From positions 3,224,001 through 3,288,000 of the forward strand of contig NZ_LT629799.1 of assembly GCF_900105785.1 (NCBI RefSeq): DNA of 64,000 nucleotides. Reading direction: 5' to 3'. The position numbers were made by a program, and so were the translations under genes. Source of the stretch: Microlunatus sagamiharensis (GTDB lineage: Bacteria > Actinomycetota > Actinomycetes > Propionibacteriales > Propionibacteriaceae). Each line of letters starts with the position of its first letter. Within the stretch, counting starts at the first letter, position 1. The notes under the pieces are model-generated. The model ran no database searches, had not been told where the DNA came from, and saw only the letters and a list, made by a program, of their open reading frames with translations. Shown here piece after piece: positions 45,190 to 53,608 of the stretch.

Positions 45190-45262
45190 TCGCGCGACGC
45201 TACAGTGGGGGCCGCTGCGCCGCGAGCGTCGTGGCTCTGAGCACGACAGAGAAGCACCACAG

Positions 45263-45338
45263 GTCCCCATCGTCTAGCGGCCTAGGACTCCGCCCTTTCA
45301 AGGCGGCAACGCGGGTTCGAATCCCGTTGGGGGTACCA
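45263..45338 (+). tRNA. tRNA-Glu (anticodon TTC)
   Basis: A full cloverleaf starting GTCCCCATCGTCTAG with anticodon loop CTTTCAA (TTC). The acceptor stem ends with wobbles at positions 1 and 2. CCA is encoded at 45336-45338, unlike the other tRNAs in the window. A TACAGT hexamer lies upstream at 45201-45206. Confidence 0.97.
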
Positions 45339-45355
45339 GCGGCGCTCGGCGCCGG

Positions 45356-47167
45356 TCACGGGGTCTCCTGCGCCGACGGCCCGACCCGACCGTCCTCCTG
45401 CGGCTCCGGTGCGACCGCTGCCGCCCGCCCGGTCCCCTGCCCCGCCGAGGTGTCCGGCGCCGCCGGGGCCGCGCGGTCGTCACCGCGCCGCCCCCTCCTG
45501 CGCTCCTCCCACTGCTGCGTGATCGGACCGCGCGCCCTCGCCCGGGTCGGCGCGTCGACCTCGAGCCCGTAGTAGTCGCCGACGTGCTCGAGGAGCACCT
45601 CGCGCTCGGCCCGGTCGTAGGCCCGCCGCTCACGGGTGAAGGCGAGCGCGGTCGACCAGCAGGTGAGCAGCAGGACGACGCTGAAGGGCAGCGCGGTCGT
45701 GATCGCCGCCGTCTTGAGCGCGTTCAGGCCGCCGGTGAGCAGCAGCGCCACCGCGAGCAGCGAGGCCGCCGTCGCGAAGAAGACCCGGAGCCAGTTCCGG
45801 GGCTCGAGGTCGCCGCCCGAGGCGATCATCGCCATGACGAGGGAGCCCGAGTCCGACGAGGTCACGAAGAAGACCCCGATCAGAAGGATCGCGCCGAAGG
45901 TCAAGACCGTCCCGGCCGGGAGCCCGCCCAGCAGGGCGAACAGCGAGCCCTCGACGTCGACCGACCCGTCCGCACCCACGAGGCCGCCGGCCCCGTCGGT
46001 CTGCTGGTGGATCGCCGCGCCGCCCAGCACCGCGAACCAGAGGAAGGTGAGGGACGTGGGGACCAGGAGGACACCCGCGACGAACTGGCGGACCGTCCTC
46101 CCCTTGGAGATGCGGGCGATGAAGATCCCGACGAACGGGGCCCACGACATCCACCAGCCCCAGTAGAAGGTCGTCCAGGCGCCCTGCCACTCCTCACCCG
46201 CGGCCCCCTGCTGGGCGGTGATGTTGAACGACAGACCCACGACGTTCTGCAGGTAGGCACCGATCGACTGGACGAAGTCGCGCAGGAGGAACTGCGTCGG
46301 CCCGACGACGAGGACGAACACCAGCACGGCCGCGGCCAGGACCAGGTTGAAGTTCGACAGGATCTTCATGCCCCTCGTGACCCCGGTGACCAGGGAGACG
46401 ATGGTGACGGCGGTGATCACGGCGATGATCGCCAGCTGCTCGACGACGCTGCTCTCGACGAGACCGGCGCTCTCGAGCCCTGCCCCGATCTGGATGACCC
46501 CGAGCCCGAGCGACGTGGCGACGCCGAAGACGGTCCCCACCAGGGCGACGACGTCGATGACGTTGCCCCAGCCGCCCCGCACGCGGTCCCCCAGGAGGGG
46601 TTCGAGGGCCCAGCGGATGGAGACGGGGCGACCACGCCGGTGGATCGCGTAGGCGAGGGCCAGGCCGAGGACGACGTAGATCGCCCAGGCGTGCAGCCCC
46701 CAGTGCAGGAAGGTCTGGGTCAGGGCCTGCTGCGCCAGCTGGTCCTCCGAGCCGGTGACCCCGGGGCGGGGCGAGACGAAGTGGCTCAGCGGCTCGGAGA
46801 CGCCGTAGAAGACGAGCCCGATCCCCATGCCGGCCGCGAACAGCAGCGAGAACCAGGACGCCGTCGAGAACTCGGGCTCGTCCGCGTCCTTGCCGAGCTT
46901 GATGCCCCCGAACGGGCCGAACCCGAGGAAGAGCGAGAAGCCCACGAAGAAGGCCACCACCAGCACGTAGTACCAGCTGAAGTTGGAGACGATCCCTTCC
47001 TGCAGGCTCAGGAACAGCGCCTCGGCGCTGCCGGGCGCCACGAGCGTGAAGGCGACGAAGCCGAGCACGATCACGGCGGCCGGCCAGAACACCCACCGCT
47101 TCAGCTGGCGGGGCGCTTCGTGCGGGCCAGTGGCGGTGTCCGGACGTGGGGTGACGTGCGTAGACAT
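45356..47167 (-). CDS. BCCT family betaine/choline/carnitine transporter
   Basis: A 603-residue symporter with 12 membrane segments and a charged C-terminal tail of about 90 residues. Family marks: FGPFGGIKLGKDADEPEFSTASWFSLLFAAGMGIGL near 85-120 (shown in part: GMGIGLVFYGVSEPL), and the substrate-site Trp region WTTFYWGWWMSWAPFVGIFIARISKGR near 320. BCCT carriers use sodium or proton gradients to take up betaine and related osmoprotectants; the long tail in BetP-type members senses osmotic stress. A CACGAT hexamer lies 6 nt before the ATG. It follows the PQQ dehydrogenase gene on the same strand. Confidence 0.95.
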   Translation of the reverse strand: MSTHVTPRPDTATGPHEAPRQLKRWVFWPAAVIVLGFVAFTLVAPGSAEALFLSLQEGIVSNFSWYYVLVVAFFVGFSLFLGFGPFGGIKLGKDADEPEFSTASWFSLLFAAGMGIGLVFYGVSEPLSHFVSPRPGVTGSEDQLAQQALTQTFLHWGLHAWAIYVVLGLALAYAIHRRGRPVSIRWALEPLLGDRVRGGWGNVIDVVALVGTVFGVATSLGLGVIQIGAGLESAGLVESSVVEQLAIIAVITAVTIVSLVTGVTRGMKILSNFNLVLAAAVLVFVLVVGPTQFLLRDFVQSIGAYLQNVVGLSFNITAQQGAAGEEWQGAWTTFYWGWWMSWAPFVGIFIARISKGRTVRQFVAGVLLVPTSLTFLWFAVLGGAAIHQQTDGAGGLVGADGSVDVEGSLFALLGGLPAGTVLTFGAILLIGVFFVTSSDSGSLVMAMIASGGDLEPRNWLRVFFATAASLLAVALLLTGGLNALKTAAITTALPFSVVLLLTCWSTALAFTRERRAYDRAEREVLLEHVGDYYGLEVDAPTRARARGPITQQWEERRRGRRGDDRAAPAAPDTSAGQGTGRAAAVAPEPQEDGRVGPSAQETP

Positions 47168-47330
47168 CCGTTCATCGTGCCCGGCGAGCGCCCGTCCGCC
47201 GAATGGGAGGCGTACCGGTCGGGCCGGTCGGACCGGTTGATCGGCCCGAGCTGGCCGTCCCGGCCGAAGGCCCGCCTGGGCCGGTGCGCGAGCGAGCGCC
47301 CGTACGGCACGGTCAAGCCGGGTCGGTGGA

Positions 47331-48484
47331 TCAGCGAGCGACGAGCCGGAGCACCTGGCCCTCGTCGGTGAGCAGCCAGATCGTGCCGTCCGGGGCCTGC
47401 TCCACCTCCCGGACCCGCTGGCCCAGGTCCCACTGCTCGGCCTTGGCGGCCTCGGTGCCGTCGAGGTCGACGCGGACCAGCGCCTCGCCGGACAGGGCGC
47501 CGAGGAACGCGTCGCCCTGCCACGCGGGGAACTCGGAACCGCTGTAGATCATCAGGCTGCCCGGCGAGATCGACGGGTTCCAGGACGCCTTCGGGGCTTC
47601 GAAGCCGTCGCCCTCGGCGTGGTCGGGGATCTCCCCACCGCCGTACTGCGACCCGTTCGACGCCTCGGGCCAGCCGTAGTTCGCCCCTTCGCGGACCACG
47701 TTCAGCTCGTCGCCGCCCTGCGGCCCCATCTCGGAGCTCCAGAGGTTGCCGTCGGCGTCGAAGGCGAGCCCGAGCGGGTTGCGGTGCCCGTAGCTCCACA
47801 CCTCGGAGGCGACCTCGCCGCGATCGGCGAACGGGTTGCCCTCGGCGGCCGTGCCGTCGGGGCGGAGCCGCACGATCTTGCCCAGGCTGGAGCCCAGGTC
47901 CTGCGCGGGCGCCATCTTCTGGCGCTCCCCGAGGAGACGAAGAGGTGCTGGCCGTCCGGGGAGAACGCCAGGCGGTGCCCGTAGTGGCCGTTGCCGCTCA
48001 CCTTCGGGCGCTGCCGCCAGACGACGGAGAGGCCCTCCAGCCGGGCCGACCCGCCGTCGTCGACCAGCGTCGCCCGCCCCACGGCCGCGCCGGAGCCCCC
48101 GTCGCCGGCCTCGGCCCAGCTGAGGTACACGGTGCCCGTCGACGCGAAGTCAGGCGCCGCGACGACGTCACCCAGCCCGCCCTGGCCGGAGTCCTCCACC
48201 TCGGGCACCCCCGCGACGTCGGTGAGGCCGCCGCCGGTGGCGCGAAGGGTGAGCTCGCCGCCCTTGCCGGTCACGAGCGCCCGGCCGTCGGGCAGGAAGG
48301 TCATCGCCCAGGGCTCGTCCAGCTCCGCGACCTCCTCGACCACGAACGGTCGGTCTGCGGCGCCGGCCTGCGTCGGCCGGCTGGCCGGGGCGGGCGCGTC
48401 ACGCGACGACGGCGACGTGCACCCGGCGAGCAGAGCCCCCACGGTCATGGTGGCGGCGGCGGTCAGTCCCCACGTGGCTCTCAT
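47331..48484 (-). pseudogene. PQQ-dependent sugar dehydrogenase lipoprotein gene with a frameshift
   Basis: The 5' part (48484 to about 47930) encodes a lipoprotein signal (LLAGCTSPSS) and the start of a soluble aldose dehydrogenase-like beta-propeller: EPWAMTFLPDGRALVTGKGGEL, GNGHYGHRLAFSPDGQHLFVSSG. The rest (to 47331) continues in another frame from RQKMAPAQDLGSSLGKIVRL with WSYGHRNPLGLAFD and EMGPQGGDELNVV. One base is missing in a C4 run at 47927-47930. Joined, the product would be about 380 residues, normal for the family, and both halves are otherwise intact, so a recent mutation or a sequencing error are both possible. Confidence 0.88.
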
Positions 48485-48595
48485 CGACCGAAACTACCCG
48501 GGGGCCGAGCGGCACCTCGTTGGTCGGCCGGGGACCCGTACGCCCGCCGGTTCTCACCCCGATCTTCTCGGTTCGGCGGCAGGGCGCTGCTGCGC

Positions 48596-48601
48596 TATAG
48601 T
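48596..48601 (+). promoter_or_regulatory. -10 hexamer TATAGT for the tRNA-Asp/tRNA-Phe genes
   Basis: TATAGT lies 36 nt before tRNA-Asp, with TTCGGC 18 bp upstream as a weak -35. It is the most consensus-like -10 in the region. Confidence 0.5.
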
Positions 48602-48636
48602 TCTGCGGGCGCCCGGAAGGGCGTTCTGGGCCATGA

Positions 48637-48710
48637 GGCCCCGTAGCGCAGTTGGTTAGCGCGCCGCCCTGTCACGGCGGAGGTCGCGGGTTCGAGTCCC
48701 GTCGGGGTCG
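48637..48710 (+). tRNA. tRNA-Asp (anticodon GTC)
   Basis: Cloverleaf starting GGCCCCGTAGCGCAG, anticodon loop CTGTCAC (GTC), T-loop GGGTTCGAGTCC. Acceptor stem has one G-T pair. CCA is not encoded. Confidence 0.97.
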
Positions 48711-48774
48711 CGGAAGCGGCAGCAGACGCCTAGCGCGTCTGGTGCCGTGGGCGGGCAGGTCCTGCCTGACCCAC

Positions 48775-48848
48775 GGCCAGGTAGCTCAGCTGGTAGCAGC
48801 GTTCGCCTGAAAAGTGAAAGGTCGCCGGTTCGAACCCGGCCCTGGCCA
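48775..48848 (+). tRNA. tRNA-Phe (anticodon GAA)
   Basis: Cloverleaf starting GGCCAGGTAGCTCAG, anticodon loop CTGAAAA (GAA), perfect acceptor stem. The D arm reads GGTAGCAGCG where GGTAGAGCG is usual, one extra base that shortens the D stem to three pairs. CCA is not encoded. Confidence 0.95.
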
Positions 48849-48890
48849 CGTAGAGTCGCGGTGCCCACCGCACCGGGAGGAACACGACGC

Positions 48891-49454
48891 GTGACTGCCG
48901 CGCCTGACGACGAGGAGCGCGACGCCCTCGTGGCGGCGTTCCTCGACGGGGACGAACGAGCTCTCGAGCAGATCTACCGCCGCTACTCCTCGCTCGTGTA
49001 CAGCGTCTGCCTGCGCTCGCTCGGCGAGGTCACCGAGGCCGAGGACGTCACCCAGAAGGTCTTCGTCGCCGCCTGGGACAAGCGGCACAACTACAAGCCC
49101 GAGCGCGCCAGCATCTCCGCCTGGCTGATGGGCATCACCCGCAACAAGATCGTCGACGCGCACCAGGGCCGGGCCCGGCAGCGAAGAATCGCCGACCAGG
49201 TGGCGTCCAACACCGAGCCTGCGCGCGAACCCCTGGACGTGGCCGAGCGCCTCATCGTGGCCGACGAGATCGCGCGGCTCGACGAGATGCCGCAGAAGGT
49301 GCTCCGCCTCGCGTTCTACGAGGACCTCACGCACATGCAGATCGCCGAGCGGCTGCAGCTGCCCCCGGGGACGGTCAAGAGCCACATCAGGCGCAGCCTG
49401 ATCAAGATCAGACGGAGACTGGAGGAGTCAGGCGATGGCCCATCCGGCTCCTGA
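48891..49454 (+). CDS. ECF sigma factor (SigK-like)
   Basis: A 187-residue sigma-70 family protein with region 2 at about 20-90 (LEQIYRRYSSLVYSVCLRSL, TEAEDVTQKVFVAAWD, ISAWLMGITRNKIVDAHQ) and region 4 at about 125-180 (LPPGTVKSHIRRSLIKIRRRL). It directs RNA polymerase to a stress regulon, held inactive by the anti-sigma factor encoded next. GTG 48891 has GGGAGG 9-10 nt upstream. A TAGAGT hexamer at 48851-48856, just after tRNA-Phe, may be its promoter. It overlaps the anti-sigma gene by 20 bp. Confidence 0.93.
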   Translation: MTAAPDDEERDALVAAFLDGDERALEQIYRRYSSLVYSVCLRSLGEVTEAEDVTQKVFVAAWDKRHNYKPERASISAWLMGITRNKIVDAHQGRARQRRIADQVASNTEPAREPLDVAERLIVADEIARLDEMPQKVLRLAFYEDLTHMQIAERLQLPPGTVKSHIRRSLIKIRRRLEESGDGPSGS

Positions 49455-50262
49455 CCTCCTGGCGCTCCTCGCCCTGGGCGAGGACGCCGACCAGAGCCTG
49501 CTGGACCACGTCTCCTCCTGCCGCCCCTGCACCGACGAGGTGCACGCCCTCCAGCAGGTCGTCGCCGTCGGGCAGTCGCTCGGCCCCCAGGACCGGATCT
49601 CCGCGCCGCACCCGCGCGTCTGGCAGCGCATCGCCAGCGACGTCAACGACGGGCGCGTCATCCCGCTCCCCGGCGCCGTCGTCCTGCGCGAGCGACCCGT
49701 CGTGCCGCCCGCCGCGCCCGCGCCCGTCCCGCTCGGCGGGGTGGGCGAGGAGACCCGCCGGTCCGGCGAGGCGTCCGAGGACCGGGGGCACGAGGACCGG
49801 GCGCGTGGGGCCGGTCGTCCCCGGCGCCGCTGGTTCGTCCCGGCGCTGGCCGCCGCCGTGGCGCTCGTCGCCGGCCTGGCCGGCTTCGGTCTGCGCGGCG
49901 TTCTCGACCCCGCGCCTGACGTCGTCGGCGTCACCCAGCTGAACGCGCTGCCCCGCTTCCCCGGCGCCAACGGCACGGCGACCGTCGAGGAGGACCCGGA
50001 CGGCCAGCGGACGCTCGTCGTCTCGATGGAGATGCCCGCGACGGCCGTCGCCGACGGCCGGCTCGAGGTGTGGATGACCGACAGCCGCGCGACCGACATG
50101 GTCCCGATGGGGATGATGACCGGCCTGTCCGGCCGCTTCCCCGTCCCGGCCGGCATGAGCCTCGAGGGCCACCCGATCGTGGACGTGTCCCTCGAGCCGA
50201 CGGACGACGCCGACCCGGCCCACTCCTCGGTGTCGGTCCTCCGCGGGCGGCTGAAGCTCTGA
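49435..50262 (+). CDS. Zinc-type anti-sigma factor (RskA-like)
   Basis: A 275-residue membrane protein. Residues 1-60 form an anti-sigma domain with the zinc motif LLDHVSSCRPCTDEVHAL (HxxxCxxC near 24-31). A basic, disordered stretch leads to one membrane helix (WFVPALAAAVALVAGLAGFGL, about 133-153) and an extracellular RskA/anti-sigma-K domain (VTQLNALPRFPGANGTATV; LEVWMTDSRATDMVPMGMM). It should bind the sigma factor at the membrane and release it after regulated proteolysis. Its start lies inside the sigma gene. Its stop forms a CTGA overlap with the next gene. Confidence 0.92.
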   Translation: MAHPAPDLLALLALGEDADQSLLDHVSSCRPCTDEVHALQQVVAVGQSLGPQDRISAPHPRVWQRIASDVNDGRVIPLPGAVVLRERPVVPPAAPAPVPLGGVGEETRRSGEASEDRGHEDRARGAGRPRRRWFVPALAAAVALVAGLAGFGLRGVLDPAPDVVGVTQLNALPRFPGANGTATVEEDPDGQRTLVVSMEMPATAVADGRLEVWMTDSRATDMVPMGMMTGLSGRFPVPAGMSLEGHPIVDVSLEPTDDADPAHSSVSVLRGRLKL

Positions 50263-51050
50263 GCGGCTCCGGGCCGTCCCCGACAGGGGCCGGCGAGCCG
50301 TACGTCAAGCACGGCGGCCCGAGCACGCCGCCGGAGTACTTCGCGGTCGAGGCGGCGGGTCTGCGCTGGCTCGCGGCGGCGCCGGACGGTGCGGCCGTCG
50401 TCGGCGTGCGGGAGGTCGGTCGCCACCGGATCGTGCTCGACCGCCTCGAGACGGCCCGGCCGACCGCCGACGCGGCCGAGTCCTTCGGGCGGGCCCTCGC
50501 CCGGACCCACGCCGCCGGCGCCCCGGCCTTCGGCTCCCCGCCCGCAGGGTGGGAGGGCGACGGGTTCATCGGGCGGCAGCGGATGAGCATGCGGCCCACC
50601 GCGACCTGGGGCACCTTCTACGCCGAGCAGCGCGTGCTGCCGTACGCCCGCGAGGCCCACGACGTCGGGCACCTCTCGGCGGCCGCGCTCGCCGCCGTCG
50701 AGCGGGTGGCGGAGCGGCTGCGCGGCGGCGACCTCGACGACGACCGCCCGCCGGCCCGCGTCCACGGCGACCTGTGGTCGGGCAACGTCGTCTTCACCCC
50801 GGGCGGCGTCGTCGTCATCGACCCGGCCGCGCACGGCGGCCACGGCCTGACCGACCTGGCCATGCTCCACCTCTTCGGCGTCCCCGGGCTCGAGCGGATC
50901 AGCGCCGCGTACGCCGACGAGGCCGGGCTCGACGCCGGCTGGGAGGACCTGATCGGTCTCCACCAGCTGCACCCGCTGCTCGTGCACGCGGTCAGCCACG
51001 GGCCCGCGTACGGCCAGGAGGCCGGAACGGTGGCCCGCCGCTACCGGTGA
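50259..51050 (+). CDS. Fructosamine kinase family protein, probable CTG start
   Basis: A 263-residue kinase-like protein. Residues about 10-35 have AGEPYVKHGGPSTPPEYFAVEAAGLRWL (shown in part: YVKHGG...AAGLRWLA), the ATP-binding start of fructosamine-3-kinases; the catalytic loop is ARVHGDLWSGNVVF near 170 and the metal Asp VVVIDPAAHGGHG near 188. These enzymes phosphorylate and destabilise glycated amines. No ATG, GTG or TTG exists in frame between 50070 and the conserved start, but a CTG at 50259 overlaps the anti-sigma stop as CTGA, the same geometry as the GTGA pairs elsewhere here. Start is therefore inferred as CTG. Confidence 0.85.
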   Translation: MSGSGPSPTGAGEPYVKHGGPSTPPEYFAVEAAGLRWLAAAPDGAAVVGVREVGRHRIVLDRLETARPTADAAESFGRALARTHAAGAPAFGSPPAGWEGDGFIGRQRMSMRPTATWGTFYAEQRVLPYAREAHDVGHLSAAALAAVERVAERLRGGDLDDDRPPARVHGDLWSGNVVFTPGGVVVIDPAAHGGHGLTDLAMLHLFGVPGLERISAAYADEAGLDAGWEDLIGLHQLHPLLVHAVSHGPAYGQEAGTVARRYR

Positions 51051-51078
51051 GGTGGGAGCTCGGGGGTAAGAAGGCTGC

Positions 51079-51957
51079 ATGACCCTGATCAACCCCGTCA
51101 CGCAGTACCCGTCGAACACCGAGGAGCAGTCGCAGCCGGCGCCCGGCCTGGACGCCGACATGACGCCCAAGGCCGACCACGGCGAGGGCTCCTACGTCGG
51201 CAGCGGCAAGCTGGCCGCCCGCAAGGCGCTCATCACCGGCGCCGACTCCGGCATCGGCCGGGCCACCGCGATCGCCTTCGCCCGTGAGGGCGCCGACGTC
51301 GCGCTCAACTACCTGCCCGGCGAGCAAGAGGACGCCGACGACGTCGCCAAGATTATCGGCGAGGACGGCCGCAAGGTCGTCCAGCTGCCGGCCGACGTGT
51401 CCGTCGAGGAGAACGCCCGCAAGGTCGTCACCGACGCCGTCGAGCAGCTCGGCGGGCTCGACGTCCTGGTGATCGTCGCCGGCAAGCAGCAGTACGTCGA
51501 CGACCTCGCCGACGTCACGTCGGAACAGTTCGACCAGACCTACAAGACCAACGTGTACGCGCTGTTCTGGATGGTCCAGGAGGCCCTGAAGCACCTGCCC
51601 GCAGGCTCGAGCATCATCACGACCTCCTCGATCCAGGCCTACAGCCCGAGCCCCGGCCTGGTCGACTACGCCAGCACCAAGGCGGCGATCAACACCTTCA
51701 GCAAGGCCCTCGCCCAGCAGGTCGCGCCGAAGGGCATCCGCGTCAACGTCGTGGCCCCCGGACCGGTCTGGACCCCGCTGCAGGTCACCGGAGGCCAGCC
51801 GACCGAGGCCCTCGGCGAGTTCGGCCAGCAGACCCCGCTGGGGCGCGCCGGCCAGCCGGCCGAGATGGCCGCCGCGTACGTCTACCTCGCCTCGCCCGAG
51901 TCGAGCTACGTCACCGGCGAGACCCTGAACCTCAACGGCGGGATGCCCACCCCCTGA
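51079..51957 (+). CDS. Short-chain dehydrogenase (general stress/YghA-like group)
   Basis: A 292-residue SDR with the extended N-terminus (about 40 residues, [19 protein letters not shown]) typical of the YghA/general stress protein 39 group. Cofactor site: [38 protein letters not shown] near residue 132; catalytic [25 protein letters not shown] with Ser, Tyr and Lys in place; [14 protein letters not shown] and [14 protein letters not shown] at the end. AAGAAGG lies upstream of ATG 51079. It is downstream of the kinase-like gene by 28 bp. Substrate is unknown; many relatives are osmotic- or oxidative-stress induced. Confidence 0.93.
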   Translation: MTLINPVTQYPSNTEEQSQPAPGLDADMTPKADHGEGSYVGSGKLAARKALITGADSGIGRATAIAFAREGADVALNYLPGEQEDADDVAKIIGEDGRKVVQLPADVSVEENARKVVTDAVEQLGGLDVLVIVAGKQQYVDDLADVTSEQFDQTYKTNVYALFWMVQEALKHLPAGSSIITTSSIQAYSPSPGLVDYASTKAAINTFSKALAQQVAPKGIRVNVVAPGPVWTPLQVTGGQPTEALGEFGQQTPLGRAGQPAEMAAAYVYLASPESSYVTGETLNLNGGMPTP

Positions 51958-51973
51958 GGCTCCTCCTCCCGGG

Positions 51974-53608
51974 TCAGCCGTCCGCCGCTCGGCGCCACCA
52001 CACGGTGGTGCCGGGCGGCACGGCCCGGCCCGCGCCGGGGTCGCTGCTCAGCAGCACCTCGGCCCCGGCCGGCAGCGCGACCATCTGCGTGGACGCGTTC
52101 GCCGTGACCGAGACCCCCGCGGACTCGAAGGCCAGCACGGCGTCGCCGGGCGCCGAGCGCCAGGTCAGCTCCCCCGCCCCCAGCTCCAGCGCACGGCGCA
52201 GCCGCAGCGCGTCGGTGTAGAGCGCGAGCACGGAGCCCGGGTCCTGCCGCTGGCGATCACGCGCCAGGGGTGCGTACGACTCGGGCTGCGGCAGCCACGG
52301 CCGACCCGCGCCGAAGCCCAGGTGGGGCTCGTCGGCCACCCACGGCATGGGTATGCGGCAGCCGTCCCGGCCCAGGTCGACCCCGCCCGTCCGCGCGAAC
52401 GCCGGATCCTGCCGGTCGGCGTCGGCCAGGTCCACGTGCTCGGGCAGGCCGAGCTCCTCGCCCTGGTAGACGTACGCCGAGCCCGGCAGCGCGAGCATCA
52501 GCAGCGCGGCCGCCCGGGCCCGCCGCAGGCCTGCCTCGGCGTCGGGCTGCGCCGTGCGCGGTCCGACCCGCCGCGGGGCCTCGCCGGGCGGGAAGCCCAG
52601 CCGGGTCGCCACGCGCAGCGAGTCGTGGTTGCCGAGCACCCAGGTGGACGCGGCGCCCACCTCGCCGTACGCGACGAGGGTCTCCTCGATCACGGCACGC
52701 AGCGCCGGCCCGTCCCACGGCGCGACGAGGTAGGGCCAGTTGAAGACCTGGTGCAGCTCGTCGGGGCGGACGTAGCGCACCGCCCGCGGGACCGGCACGT
52801 TGACCTCGCCGCAGAGCATCCGCGGCCGCCGCTCGCCCGTCGTCGCGTACTCGTCGGCCAGGGCGCGCCAGTGCCGGTGCAGGTCGTGGACGCCCTCCTG
52901 GTCCCAGTACGGCGCCTGGGCCTTGGCGCCCGAGGCCAGCGGCGAGGCGGGGAAGGACGGGAAGCGGGGATCCTTGACCAGGCCGTGCCCGACGTCGATG
53001 CGGAAGCCGTCGACGCCGCGGTCGAACCAGAAGCGCAGGACGTCGTCGAACTCGGCCACGACCTCGGGCGAGGACCAGTTCAGGTCGGGCTGGGAGGAGT
53101 CGAACAGGTGCAGGTACCACTGGCCGTCCTCGACCTGGGTCCACGCGCTCCCGCCGAAGACCGAGAGCCAGTCGGTCGGCTCGTCGCGGAAGTGGTACCG
53201 CGCGCGCTCCGGCGAACCCGGACCGGCGGCCAGCGCCGCGGCGAACCACGGGTGGGCCGACGACGTGTGGTTGGGCACCACGTCGAGCAGCACCCGCAGC
53301 CCGAGGGCGTGCGCCCGCTCGAGCAGGGCGTCGACGTCGAGGAGCGTCCCGAAGAGCGGGTCGACCCCGCGGTAGTCGGAGATGTCGTAGCCGGCGTCGA
53401 CCTGCGGCGACGGGAAGAACGGGGTCAGCCAGACGGCGTCGACCCCGAGGTCGGCCAGGTCGTCCAGGTGCGCCGTGACGCCGCGCAGGTCGCCGAGCCC
53501 GTCACCGTCGGAGTCGGCGAAGGAACGCGGGTAGACCTGGTAGACGACGGCGGAGCGCCACCAGTCCCGACCGCCCGCGGCGGCCGGGACCGTGAGTCCT
53601 TCGGTCAG
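51974..53608 (-). CDS. GH13 alpha-glucosidase, probable CTG start
   Basis: A 544-residue GH13 enzyme of the oligo-1,6-glucosidase/alpha-glucosidase type. SAVVYQVYPRSFADSDGDG lies near residue 20, region I is LLDVVPNH near 105, region II GFRIDVGHGL (nucleophile Asp) near 205, region III CGEVNVP near 265, region IV LGNHDSLR near 335. It hydrolyses alpha-glucosides to glucose. From the upstream in-frame stop to the conserved start no ATG, GTG or TTG exists; CTG at 53608 (LTEGLTVP) overlaps the NDH-2 stop as CTGA. It is the second gene of an operon with NDH-2. Confidence 0.9.
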   Translation of the reverse strand: MTEGLTVPAAAGGRDWWRSAVVYQVYPRSFADSDGDGLGDLRGVTAHLDDLADLGVDAVWLTPFFPSPQVDAGYDISDYRGVDPLFGTLLDVDALLERAHALGLRVLLDVVPNHTSSAHPWFAAALAAGPGSPERARYHFRDEPTDWLSVFGGSAWTQVEDGQWYLHLFDSSQPDLNWSSPEVVAEFDDVLRFWFDRGVDGFRIDVGHGLVKDPRFPSFPASPLASGAKAQAPYWDQEGVHDLHRHWRALADEYATTGERRPRMLCGEVNVPVPRAVRYVRPDELHQVFNWPYLVAPWDGPALRAVIEETLVAYGEVGAASTWVLGNHDSLRVATRLGFPPGEAPRRVGPRTAQPDAEAGLRRARAAALLMLALPGSAYVYQGEELGLPEHVDLADADRQDPAFARTGGVDLGRDGCRIPMPWVADEPHLGFGAGRPWLPQPESYAPLARDRQRQDPGSVLALYTDALRLRRALELGAGELTWRSAPGDAVLAFESAGVSVTANASTQMVALPAGAEVLLSSDPGAGRAVPPGTTVWWRRAADG

